From: an uncultured Mediterraneibacter sp.
GTDB lineage: Bacteria > Bacillota > Clostridia > Lachnospirales > Lachnospiraceae
NCBI RefSeq assembly: GCF_934309415.1
Contig: NZ_CAKRDI010000002.1
Coordinates: forward strand, 122,656-186,655
Direction: 5' to 3'
DNA: 64,000 nt
In this document: one piece after another, positions 8,340-16,305 of the stretch
How positions within the stretch are numbered: the stretch's first letter is position 1
How the letters are laid out: the number at the start of each line of letters is the position of its first letter
Program-made: the position numbers and the translations under genes
Notes under the pieces: model-generated
What the model saw: only the letters and a program-made list of their open reading frames with translations
The model's database searches: none
Told to the model about the DNA's origin: nothing

Positions 8340-8843
8340 TTACAAATTCGAACGCCGGAGCACAGTGATTACTTTGCCCTTTATCTCTTCCTTTTTTACG
8401 GCTCCAAACGAGCGGCTGTCTTTTGCTCCTTCCCGCTGATCTTCCAGTACAAAATACTCATCTGATTTTAATTCTACCGGGTAGGTTACATCGCTCTTAT
8501 ACTGCGGAGTTTCATAAAAAATATCGTTTTCTATCACAATACTTCCATTTACTTCCAGTTCCTCTTCTTCCGTAACTGCTACAGATTCTCCTCCTCTGGC
8601 CACAATCCGTCCTGTATACTGTTTTCCTTCTTTTTCAAATACAACGACATCTCCACTGACCAGATCTTTCTCCAGGCGATAATAAAAGAGGACATCCCCT
8701 GCACTGATCTTAGGAAACATATCGTTATTTTTCATTGGCGTAATACCGAAAATCACGCCAAACAGAATCCAGCAAGTCGCCGCCAGGACAAGAAGCCTGA
8801 TAAGAAAAATCCTGATTTCTTTTTTTGCTGTTTTTCTTTTCAC
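8340..8843 (-). CDS. SipA-like signal peptidase I homologue without catalytic Ser/Lys
   Basis: 167 residues, one N-terminal membrane helix (about 10-34) and a signal-peptidase-I beta fold. The catalytic box normally reads S-M-x-P ... GD; here it is D41-M-F-P-K-I-S-A-G-D. The second box normally reads K-R-V-x-G-x-P-G-D; here G78-R-I-V-A-R-G-G-E. Both catalytic residues are therefore replaced (Ser to Asp, Lys to Gly). Streptococcus pyogenes SipA, required for FCT pilus assembly, is known for the same Ser-to-Asp and Lys-to-Gly changes. The start is GTG, overlapping the adhesin TAG by 1 base. Expected role: non-proteolytic assembly factor. Confidence 0.9.
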   Translation of the reverse strand: MKRKTAKKEIRIFLIRLLVLAATCWILFGVIFGITPMKNNDMFPKISAGDVLFYYRLEKDLVSGDVVVFEKEGKQYTGRIVARGGESVAVTEEEELEVNGSIVIENDIFYETPQYKSDVTYPVELKSDEYFVLEDQREGAKDSRSFGAVKKEEIKGKVITVLRRSNL

Positions 8844-11152
8844 TAAAACTCCATGTAACTTTCACTGTATTTTCTTTTTAAGAACATCCACAACATTGCT
8901 CCCATCAGAGAACTAATTCCTGCTGTAAATAAAATCGCAAATGGTGTAAATGAAGATAGATTTACTCCGGTCGGTGGATTCATATTTCTGGTATTTGTAA
9001 CCGTAATGTTTGCATCTGTCGCTACATTTTCAAGAGTAATCTCTTTTCCGGAACCTGATACTTCATCACTGTTTCCAATAATATACACATAGGTTGTCAC
9101 ATATTCTCCGGCTCCGATTTCTTCCACTTTCACTTCTGCGCCACGCGGAATCGTAATGCTTTCAGACTCTCCGTCTTTCAGATAGATCGAATCCTGCTGC
9201 TCACCATTGACAGCATAACGGAACTCAAATTTCTGATTTACATTTCGCATATTACCTTCTACTTTTTTCGTAATGGTAACTTTCGCCAGGTGAAGCTGAA
9301 TTACCGGATTATTATAAGGTTCTGTCTTTTCCACATCATCGTAAACATATGTGACATTTGCAGAATCATTGGAATGCAGTCCCGGTTTTCCGGAAGAAGT
9401 AATTCCTGTTTCCGCCTCACCTGTATCAGGATACTTATCACCGGAATCCTTGTAATTCTGATATGCCTTTTCTGTTGCGGAAATTGTCACTGTAACTTTG
9501 TAAGTCCAGTTTGGCTCCAGTTTATAACTCTCTGGGAAAATCATTCGGAGCTTTCCGTCCTGATATACTGCACGGATCGTTGCCGATGAATTCTGATCGG
9601 TTGCCGGAAGTGTCACAGATTCTGCCGGCTGTACTACATTGTTATTATTTTCATCGGTTACAGTCACAATGAGTTTCTGTGGTTTTCCATTGCTCATTAC
9701 AACTTGTACGTTTTCGCTCAGCTCATCTGTCACATCTACATGATCACACAACATGGTGCTCTGTTCTGCTGCAATATTTTCAAAGATTTTGTTCAGCTCA
9801 GAGGTATCCGTTGCCGTATATCTTTTTGAAGTTTCCGCTTTTACATTGGAACACAGTTCATCCAGATTTTTTACTGGAAATGATGTGGCATTTGAAAACC
9901 ATGGGCCTGCACCGATACAGTAAAATGCATCTGTTGTCATGTTTTTTATTGCTGTAACCGCTGCATCATTATTCTTTTTTATTTCTGTTTCATTTATTTT
10001 TGCAGGTCTGTCATCCGTATATTCTTGACAAGGTGTTACTCCTTCCCTAACGGTTGGCATTCCGTCTGTCAGGAAAATTACAATTTTCTGAGCTTCTTCA
10101 CGGGCTTTTCCGAGCTGAGTGATTGCTTTTTTGATTCCGGCTTCATAATTAGTTGCGCCTGAAGGCTTAATATTATTTACCGTATTATAAGCATTGAAAG
10201 CCTGATTACTCCAATCCAAATCCACACTTGCATCAGAATCTGATCCTTTTGTATAAAAATCATTCGGTCCACTAAAAGTAACCACACTGTATCGTACATC
10301 CAGATTTGTATTCGCTTGCAGCGTATCCGTCAGACCTTTGGTTGCTTTTACTACGGAATCAATTCTCCGATCTCCATCATGCTTACTTCCATCTTCGTTT
10401 CCCGTCATTTTCTTCTTCATGCTTCCTGATTTATCTACAACCAGAAGCACGTCCAATGGAACTTTGCCTTCCTTTGTTCCAACAGCACCGGATACGGTCA
10501 GATTCAGATCATAGGTGTCCTCTGTTTCGTTATACTCTACATATTTTTGATGAGACAGGCTTCTGTTTCCACTGCCTGTTGAAAATACCTGAATTGCAGA
10601 TTGTCCACCTGCAAACTGCGGTTCTGCGGAATCTGGGATCTGCTCTTCCGATGCAGTTTCTATCCCGTCTATATTCTCTTCGCCTGCTGCTTTATTCTCT
10701 TCTTTTTCCTCCTTTTTTAATTCATTTTTTGTTTCTGTCTGATTTACCTTTTGCTCTGTTTCTTGAGATTTTGCATCGGATTGTACATCTGATTTCGTTT
10801 CCGACTTTTGGCTGCTATTTTCTGTCTGCACTTTAGTTGCTGTCTTGTTTCCGTTTTTTTCTGTATCTTCTGTTATTTGGGACTCGTTCTTGCTTTCTGA
10901 ATCCACCGTCACTTCAGATTCATTCTCGTCTTTTGAATCCACTGCATTAACAGAATTTATATTTTTATCCTGTGTGCTCTGTACCTCTGTACCGTCTTTA
11001 CTCTCCTCCTGCACTTCTGTTACGTTCTCTGAGAATGTCGATATTGTATCAGAAGGTCCTGTATCTTCTGCTAATACCTGAACACCCATCACAGACAGCA
11101 TCATAAGTACCGCCATCAGAAATGCGAGAGGTTTTCTTAGCTTTTTTCGCAT
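8843..11152 (-). CDS. VWA-domain pilus tip adhesin with sortase signal
   Basis: 769 residues from the ATG at 11152, chosen because AGGAGAGG sits 4-5 bp before it; an upstream TTG lies before that site. Signal peptide (MRKKLRKPLAFLMAVLMML...VLAED); a low-complexity Ser/Glu/Gln/Lys-rich region (about 35-185); a von Willebrand A domain (about 225-440) with MIDAS motif DKSGSM, the Thr-containing GATNYEAG loop and LTDGMP; beta-rich domains; a SpaA-like domain starting VTITKKVEGNMRN. It ends with a PPTGV sorting motif, hydrophobic segment and KRKYSESYMEF tail. It is the first gene of the pilus operon. VWA proteins at this position are tip adhesins in other sortase pili; the ligand is unknown. Confidence 0.88.
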   Translation of the reverse strand: MRKKLRKPLAFLMAVLMMLSVMGVQVLAEDTGPSDTISTFSENVTEVQEESKDGTEVQSTQDKNINSVNAVDSKDENESEVTVDSESKNESQITEDTEKNGNKTATKVQTENSSQKSETKSDVQSDAKSQETEQKVNQTETKNELKKEEKEENKAAGEENIDGIETASEEQIPDSAEPQFAGGQSAIQVFSTGSGNRSLSHQKYVEYNETEDTYDLNLTVSGAVGTKEGKVPLDVLLVVDKSGSMKKKMTGNEDGSKHDGDRRIDSVVKATKGLTDTLQANTNLDVRYSVVTFSGPNDFYTKGSDSDASVDLDWSNQAFNAYNTVNNIKPSGATNYEAGIKKAITQLGKAREEAQKIVIFLTDGMPTVREGVTPCQEYTDDRPAKINETEIKKNNDAAVTAIKNMTTDAFYCIGAGPWFSNATSFPVKNLDELCSNVKAETSKRYTATDTSELNKIFENIAAEQSTMLCDHVDVTDELSENVQVVMSNGKPQKLIVTVTDENNNNVVQPAESVTLPATDQNSSATIRAVYQDGKLRMIFPESYKLEPNWTYKVTVTISATEKAYQNYKDSGDKYPDTGEAETGITSSGKPGLHSNDSANVTYVYDDVEKTEPYNNPVIQLHLAKVTITKKVEGNMRNVNQKFEFRYAVNGEQQDSIYLKDGESESITIPRGAEVKVEEIGAGEYVTTYVYIIGNSDEVSGSGKEITLENVATDANITVTNTRNMNPPTGVNLSSFTPFAILFTAGISSLMGAMLWMFLKRKYSESYMEF

Positions 11153-11284
11153 TTTACCCTCTCCTGTCTTCAATTGATTTGACTGTACATAGGAAATAAC
11201 ATGCTCTATTGTCAGTTCCTGTCAGAGATGTCAGGTTTTCTGTCTTTTCTACTTTTAAAACTGTCAGTGTCCAGTCATAGAATT

Positions 11285-11350
11285 CTGTTCACTCCTGTGT
11301 CAATCAGCGGAGTGATTGACACGGAGGATGCACGTTTTGACCTGAATGGC
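11285..11350 (-). repeat. Reverse partial copy of the dispersed repeat
   Basis: Contains the terminal repeat (CTGTTCACTCC), hairpin 3 with perfect arms GTGTCAATCA / TGATTGACAC, and the linker (GGAGGATGCACGTTTTGACCTGAATGG). Hairpins 1 and 2 are lost or degenerate. It lies between the pilus operon (-) and hcp (+); the rest of 11153-11453 shows no gene. Confidence 0.7.
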
Positions 11351-11453
11351 AACAGCATAACTGTTCTTTGCAGTAAAAAGACGGATACTTTCATCTCTTC
11401 TGAAAATATATGTAAGGGCATGGAAAAATATGACACAAATTTTATGAAACAAA

Positions 11454-11511
11454 AAATCCATTAAAACTGTGTGGATTTCATTCTATGATTTCGCACGGTT
11501 TTAATGGATTT
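11454..11511. promoter_or_regulatory. 18-bp-stem hairpin upstream of hcp
   Basis: AAATCCATTAAAACTGTG (11454-11471) pairs with CACGGTTTTAATGGATTT (11494-11511) with a single G-T pair and a 22-nt loop. It ends about 93 bp before the hcp start, and GAGATTTTT follows it. It may be a terminator for a short transcript, an attenuator, or a leader element of hcp. Confidence 0.5.
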
Positions 11512-11604
11512 GAGATTTTTATATCACGTATATTTTATCTCATTTTCGTAAACGCTATTTTAGAATATATCTAAAAACACTTAACACGATTGGAGGATTT
11601 TATC

Positions 11605-13278
11605 ATGGGAAATAATATGGATATGAATTATGAAATGTTCTGCTATCAGTGTGAACAGACAGCAAATGGAAAAGGCTGTACCCGCCTTGGTGTCTGCGGA
11701 AAGACACCGGAAATTGCCAATCTTCAGGATCTTCTTATCTTTCAACTTAAAGGCATCAGTTGCCTTTCCAAACCATTAGCAGATCAGGGGGAACTGATCG
11801 ATAAATCAATTATCGCATTTATTGAATCAGTGTTGTTTACAACTTTAACAAATGTAAACTTTGACGCAGATGTTCATGTTGAGCTGCTGAAAACATCTCA
11901 GCAGATTAAAAATGAACTTCGAAACTCTGCGCCTGACATTCATAACACATTTACTGACTATACGCTTCCTGACACAAAACCGGAGATGCTTCATGATTCT
12001 GTAATTGCAGGCATCATGTATGATAAATCACTGGATCCTGATATTCGTTCTCTTCGTCAAACGATTCTTTATGGACTGAAAGGGATCAGTGCTTATGGAC
12101 ATCAGGCAAGAGAACTTGACTATTACAGCGATCAGGTAGATCAGTTTTACATCACCGCTCTTGATTCACTCACCGATGATACCCTTACAGTTGAAGAGCT
12201 GATCCGCATGACAATGCGAACCGGCGAAAATGCGATCGAAGTTATGAAAGTTCTTGATGAAGCAAATACAAATACCTATGGAAATCCTTCCCCTCATACT
12301 GTCAACGTACATTTAAAGAAAGGACCTTTTATCATTGTCTCCGGACACGATTTGAAGGATCTGGAAATGTTATTACAACAAACCGAAGGAACAGGAATCA
12401 ATATTTATACTCACGGGGAAATGCTCCCTTCTCACGGATATGATGGTTTGAAAAAATATCCGCATCTGATTGGAAATTTCGGTGGAGCATGGCAGGATCA
12501 GCAAAAGCAGTTCGATGGGATTCCTGGCTGTATTCTCATGACTACAAACTGTCTGATGCGTCCCCGCGAATCTTACAAAGACCGTATTTACAGTACGAAT
12601 GTTGTTGGATGGGAAGGGGTTCGTTATGTGCCTGAAAAAGCAGATGGAACAAAAGATTTTAGTGAAATAATCCGGCATGCGCTGGAACTTGGTGGATTTA
12701 CGGAAGATCAGGAACCTCATGAGATTTTAGTAGGATTTGGCCATCATGCTGTTCTTGGAAATGCTGATAAAATCGTGGAGGCTGTAAAATCTGGAAAACT
12801 GCGTCACTTTTTCCTCATTGGTGGCTGTGACGGTGCCCGTCCGGGACGAAATTATTATACTGATTTTGCAAAACTTGTCCCTCGGGACTGTATGATCATG
12901 ACGCTTGCCTGTGGAAAATATCGTTTTAATAAGCTTGATTTTGGAGAAGTGGCAGGATTACCCCGATTGCTTGATATTGGTCAGTGTAACGATGTTTACT
13001 CGGCAATACGAATTGCTACCGCACTTGCGGATGCGTTTGACACCGATGTAAATGGGCTGCCATTGTCATTGATTATCTCCTGGTATGAACAGAAAGCTGT
13101 TGCTGATCTTCTCGCATTACTCAGTCTTGGGATCCGCAATATTTATCTCGGTCCAGTGCTTCCTGCATTCTTAAGCCCGAATGTGCTTCAATATCTGGTA
13201 GATACGTTCCACTTAAGAGCAATTACAAATCCAGAAGATGATATTAAAACTTGTCTGAAACAGAATATTGAAGTTTAA
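11605..13278 (+). CDS. hcp: Hybrid cluster protein (hydroxylamine reductase / NO reductase)
   Basis: Oxygen-sensitive FeS protein of anaerobes that reduces hydroxylamine in vitro and is linked to nitric oxide detoxification. I choose the ATG at 11605 because GGAGG lies 8 bp before it; the TTG at 11590 overlaps that site. 557 residues, the usual length. The N-terminal cluster ligands are visible as CYQCEQT...GC...GVCGK (C-x2-C-x8-C-x5-C). Conserved hybrid-cluster segments follow: GHDLKDLE with ligand His, TTNCLMRP, and near the C-terminus LIGGCDGARPGRNYYTDFA and LACGKYRFN. It appears monocistronic, with a terminator after it. Control by a Crp/Fnr protein would be typical. Confidence 0.95.
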   Translation: MGNNMDMNYEMFCYQCEQTANGKGCTRLGVCGKTPEIANLQDLLIFQLKGISCLSKPLADQGELIDKSIIAFIESVLFTTLTNVNFDADVHVELLKTSQQIKNELRNSAPDIHNTFTDYTLPDTKPEMLHDSVIAGIMYDKSLDPDIRSLRQTILYGLKGISAYGHQARELDYYSDQVDQFYITALDSLTDDTLTVEELIRMTMRTGENAIEVMKVLDEANTNTYGNPSPHTVNVHLKKGPFIIVSGHDLKDLEMLLQQTEGTGINIYTHGEMLPSHGYDGLKKYPHLIGNFGGAWQDQQKQFDGIPGCILMTTNCLMRPRESYKDRIYSTNVVGWEGVRYVPEKADGTKDFSEIIRHALELGGFTEDQEPHEILVGFGHHAVLGNADKIVEAVKSGKLRHFFLIGGCDGARPGRNYYTDFAKLVPRDCMIMTLACGKYRFNKLDFGEVAGLPRLLDIGQCNDVYSAIRIATALADAFDTDVNGLPLSLIISWYEQKAVADLLALLSLGIRNIYLGPVLPAFLSPNVLQYLVDTFHLRAITNPEDDIKTCLKQNIEV

Positions 13279-13315
13279 ATGGGATATTAAAGAAGAATTG
13301 TTTATATAACGAAAA

Positions 13316-13352
13316 AACACCCCACAGCGCTATATCTGTGAGATGTTCTTTT
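13316..13352. terminator. Terminator between hcp and tRNA-Asn
   Basis: AACACCCCACAG (13316-13327) pairs with CTGTGAGATGTT (13336-13347) with two mismatches. T-runs lie on both sides, so it can stop hcp (+) and tRNA-Asn (-). Confidence 0.6.
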
Positions 13353-13354
13353 AG

Positions 13355-13426
13355 CTCCCCGAGTAGGGCTTGAACCTACGACATTTCGGTTAACAGCCGA
13401 ACGCTCTACCACTGAGCTATCGAGGA
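13355..13426 (-). tRNA. tRNA-Asn (GTT)
   Basis: Acceptor TCCTCGA/TCGGGGA, D-arm GCTCAGTGGTAGAGC, anticodon stem-loop TTCGG-CTGTTAA-CCGAA (anticodon GTT), T-arm GTAGG-TTCAAGC-CCTAC. CCA is not encoded. Confidence 0.93.
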
Positions 13427-13592
13427 TTATTAGTGGATGAATCTTCAAAAGAAGTGTTCCATCAACGAATAATAGATTACCACATTGAAGTGAGTTTTGC
13501 AAGAGGATTTTTAAATTTTTTTATGTTTTTGGTTTGTGCAATCAGATTCGCAGACAAGTGAGTAGCATAGCTACTTTGAAAATGATGTACCA

Positions 13593-13686
13593 GGGGCTCA
13601 AAAAGCTTCGCTTTCCTCGCTCACGGGCGTTCACCCTATGAGAACAGAAAAAGAAACGCTCCGATTCATACAAGTATGATCGGAGC
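13593..13686. repeat. Direct repeat, copy 1
   Basis: About 94 bp nearly identical to 13731-13825. It contains CTCAAAAAGCTTCGCTTTCC, CTCACGGGCGTTCACCCTATG and GAGAACAGAAAAAGAAACGC, and ends at ATCGGAGC. The right hairpin arm present in copy 2 is missing. Confidence 0.8.
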
Positions 13687-13730
13687 TATTGATTGATTTT
13701 GTTTATTGGCTGTGTCCATGAACACTGCGA

Positions 13731-13843
13731 GGAGCTCGAAAAGCTTCGCTTTCCTTCGCTCACGGGCGTTCGCCCTATGAGAACAGAAAAAGAAACGCTC
13801 CGATTCATGCGAGCATGATCGGAGCGTTTCTTTTTCTGTTCTC
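13731..13843. repeat. Direct repeat, copy 2, ending in a 31-bp-stem hairpin
   Basis: Same unit as copy 1, extended to a nearly perfect hairpin: left arm 13779-13810 (GAGAACAGAAAAAGAAACGC onwards), GA loop 13811-13812, right arm 13813-13843 ending CTTTTTCTGTTCTC, with one bulged T. It begins 20 bp beyond the tRNA-Ala 3' end and could act as that gene's terminator (TTTCTTTTTCTG). The duplication suggests a mobile or recombinogenic element. Confidence 0.8.
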
Positions 13844-13862
13844 GCAGTGTTCACTGCTTTCG

Positions 13863-13935
13863 TGGAGAATACGAGAGTCGAACTCGTGACCTCCTGCTTG
13901 CAAGGCAGGCGCTCTCCCAACTGAGCTAATCCCCC
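13863..13935 (-). tRNA. tRNA-Ala (TGC)
   Basis: Acceptor GGGGGAT pairs with ATTCTCC (two G-T pairs). Anticodon stem-loop CTGCC-TTGCAAG... gives anticodon TGC; T-arm ACGAG-TTCGACT-CTCGT. CCA is not encoded. The gene stands alone, not in an rRNA operon. Confidence 0.92.
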
Positions 13936-14041
13936 AAAGTTGTGTTCTCAAATCGAACAATGATACAATATCACAACTCTGTAGGGAATGTCAATATAAA
14001 ATTTCAAAAAATTATAACATTGAACAGTAACCCGAAATCTT

Positions 14042-14863
14042 TTAATAGAATCCTAACAGTCGGATCAACAGCGGATTATGTTCATATAGAAATGTCAGAA
14101 TACTGCTGTCCTCGATCATTTCAAAACATACTTTTCCAAAGTCTGTAGAATAGACCAGCGCAAGGATCAGAAATCCAATCCACACGATTACCAGTCCCAA
14201 TACAAGCCCCAGTGCTCCGCCGGCCAGATGATTTACAGTTCCCAAAACCGGCAGTTCACCGATAATGTGTACCGCCACCATCAATGCTTTCACAAGGATA
14301 ATTGCAATCAGGAAAGTCACAAGGAATGAAATCAGATTTATGATCATTCTGGAAATGTAAGACGCCACATATTCTACAAAGGTCGTTACGCCCAGTTCTT
14401 TATAAATCGCATTATTATTATTTTCCAACAGCAGATCTTTCAAAAACTGCGGTATACTTGCATTTTCGATTGCTTTGATCTGATCATCCTTTGGAATCTC
14501 GCCAAGCACAGACAAAATGTCTTCCCCGTTGATTCCAAGTTTGCTCCAGTCCTTATCATTCAGTTTTTCGATCTGATCCCGGTCCAGTCCCGCGAGCGGT
14601 GTTCCACTCAGATCAGCTTTTAGAAGATCCTCCACCGGGATTTCCGGCATAAATGTTTCAATACATTTCTTTTCAATCAACTCATCAATTGGTGTATATT
14701 TTGTCAGCGCATCCGACACATATGGGGACAGGAATGACACAAGTACCAGTGTGATCACGGTAGAAAAAAGTGACAGACCAAATTTTAAAAATCCCCAGAC
14801 ATATCCGAAAACTACACAGATCAAAAATATAATTCCAACTAGAATCAGTAACCTGTTTTCCAT
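14042..14863 (-). CDS. CvpA-family membrane protein
   Basis: 273 residues from the ATG at 14863, where AGGAG lies 5 bp upstream (the ATG at 14878 has none). Two N-terminal membrane helices (about 4-24 and 28-48, with GYVWGFLKFGLSLF typical of CvpA) are followed by a soluble insert (about 55-150). Two or three helices follow (about 160-240, SFLVTFLIAIILVKAL and GGALGLVLGLVIVWIGFLIL). CvpA proteins are inner-membrane proteins linked to colicin V export and envelope stability; the function in Firmicutes is uncertain. It is the last gene of a three-gene minus-strand cluster with the DUF5711-like and LysM proteins. Confidence 0.8.
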   Translation of the reverse strand: MENRLLILVGIIFLICVVFGYVWGFLKFGLSLFSTVITLVLVSFLSPYVSDALTKYTPIDELIEKKCIETFMPEIPVEDLLKADLSGTPLAGLDRDQIEKLNDKDWSKLGINGEDILSVLGEIPKDDQIKAIENASIPQFLKDLLLENNNNAIYKELGVTTFVEYVASYISRMIINLISFLVTFLIAIILVKALMVAVHIIGELPVLGTVNHLAGGALGLVLGLVIVWIGFLILALVYSTDFGKVCFEMIEDSSILTFLYEHNPLLIRLLGFY

Positions 14864-14896
14864 ATATTCTCCTATCATTACTGTCCGCAGGTTTCA

Positions 14897-14942
14897 GAGC
14901 TTGTCTGAAAAATACTTTAGAACAGTAACCCTGTACAGTACT
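14897..14942. repeat. Module E plus hairpin-1 fragment
   Basis: GAGCTTGTCTGAAAAATACTTT followed by AACAGTAACCCTGTACAGTA. The first part matches module E seen at 25307, 39708 and 57882; the second is a degenerate end of hairpin 1. Confidence 0.55.
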
Positions 14943-14943
14943 T

Positions 14944-16140
14944 TTATTTTGTCAAATAAACAACTCTCAGTTCATTTGCACTCATCACATAGTATCGATT
15001 GATTCCCGAAGCCTGGAACATTTCCATTGCATCTATATTCAGATTTCCTTGGAATTTCAGGATTCCGGTCATAGTGAAAATACAGCAACGGTTTCCCTCG
15101 AACATAATGATCTCTTTATCATTCATTTTTACGTTACTGTACTCACCCATAAATTCTTTGGAGAATACAGCATCTCCAGAACGGTTATATACCCGCAGTT
15201 CATATGCCGATTTATCCTGATTCAGCATCACCAGGCCAAAATATTTTTCTGTATGGAACACACTTTTTATTTCCTGACTGACTTTGATTTCTTTCAGCCG
15301 TTTCGGTGTGTCCGCACCGGAATAAATTTCTATTGCAGTATCTCCGACAACAACAGACCGGTCATTTCCCATGAAGAAGACATCTGCCATCACCATATTT
15401 TCATACTGATCTGCTGTCACACGGTTGTCCGCTTTTTCCTTGCCTGTAGCTCCGAAATTATAATATCCGACTCTTGACTGAATCATTCCGTCCTTTGTGC
15501 ACAGATATGTTACTGCAAGCATCGTTCCATCATCCGACATTTCCAGTGAAATCGGATATCCTGTATTCCCAAATGTTGCCTGCTGTTCTACAAGGATGTT
15601 TCCTGTTGCATCATAAGAAATAATCTTCGGAGAATTCTCATTTCTCAGAATCGCCGTTACGATTCCCTGATTGGAGATGGCAATTCTTTCGATTGGAAGC
15701 GTTGTCTGAATCTCTCCTTTCAGCCCGTCTCTTGTAAATACAAGAATATTATTTCCACCGCTGTCGGCTACAGCAAATGCATCATCTTTGACTTCTATGA
15801 TTGGATTCTGAAGCTGTGTCGACTGAATCCACTGCTCTTCATTTTTCTTATTTAAAAATACAACTCCATCTCTGTTATACCGGACGATGCCATCCGCAAA
15901 TTGGATATAACTGTTTGTGTCCGATATATCTTTTGTATAACTGGATGCCTTGCGTGCTGTACCATAGGTCTCATTCTGCAGCATAAGCCAGGTACCGCAT
16001 AAAGCAAGCGCAATCAGAATTACATAAGATGCAATGGTTTTGAATTTTCTTCTTCGCACCTTCCTGACCGTTGTCCTCACAGCTTTAATATCGCCTGGTG
16101 CTTTGACTACTTTTAGATACGGTGTTTTCTTTCGCGCCAT
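14944..16140 (-). CDS. DUF5711-type membrane-anchored beta-propeller-like protein
   Basis: 398 residues from the ATG at 16140 (GGGGAG 4 bp upstream; an upstream start at 16194 lacks a site). A very basic cytoplasmic N-terminus (RTTVRKVRRRKFK) is followed by one membrane helix (about 35-55) and a long extracytoplasmic domain. That domain has repeated strand patterns (ADGIVRYNRDGVVFLNKKNEEQW, DAFAVADSGGNNILVFTRDG, ISNQGIVTAILRNE) resembling a seven-bladed propeller. This is the architecture of DUF5711 proteins of Clostridia. No catalytic motif is visible. Its neighbours (LysM and CvpA proteins) point to a cell-envelope role. Confidence 0.72.
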   Translation of the reverse strand: MARKKTPYLKVVKAPGDIKAVRTTVRKVRRRKFKTIASYVILIALALCGTWLMLQNETYGTARKASSYTKDISDTNSYIQFADGIVRYNRDGVVFLNKKNEEQWIQSTQLQNPIIEVKDDAFAVADSGGNNILVFTRDGLKGEIQTTLPIERIAISNQGIVTAILRNENSPKIISYDATGNILVEQQATFGNTGYPISLEMSDDGTMLAVTYLCTKDGMIQSRVGYYNFGATGKEKADNRVTADQYENMVMADVFFMGNDRSVVVGDTAIEIYSGADTPKRLKEIKVSQEIKSVFHTEKYFGLVMLNQDKSAYELRVYNRSGDAVFSKEFMGEYSNVKMNDKEIIMFEGNRCCIFTMTGILKFQGNLNIDAMEMFQASGINRYYVMSANELRVVYLTK

Positions 16141-16223
16141 ATTACTCCCCTTATCGTTAGTTTGCAAACCTGTTTGTCTTTTCATCATGTCCATCTATTA
16201 GAACAATAGCTGAATTCTTATTT

Positions 16224-16257
16224 TACTACTGTTCGCAGGTTTCCTGTAAACAGTAAA
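16224..16257 (+). repeat. Hairpin-1 copy of the dispersed repeat
   Basis: TACTGTTCGCAGGTTTCCTGTAAACAGTA (29 bp core): inner stem CAGG/CCTG, outer stem TACTGTT/AACAGTA. It fills most of the gap between the DUF5711-like gene and the LysM gene. Confidence 0.75.
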
Positions 16258-16305
16258 ATTAATTATTTCACAGGCATTTCTGCCTTGCATCAGTATACCA
16301 CGTCT

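Noticed and set aside
11201..11464. 87-codon plus-strand frame upstream of hcp
   Set aside because: It runs through the repeat relic and one hairpin arm, has no ribosome site and no protein-like pattern.
13593..13843. CRISPR-like repeat pair
   Set aside because: Only two copies of about 94 bp with a single unrelated spacer and no cas genes; better described as a duplication.
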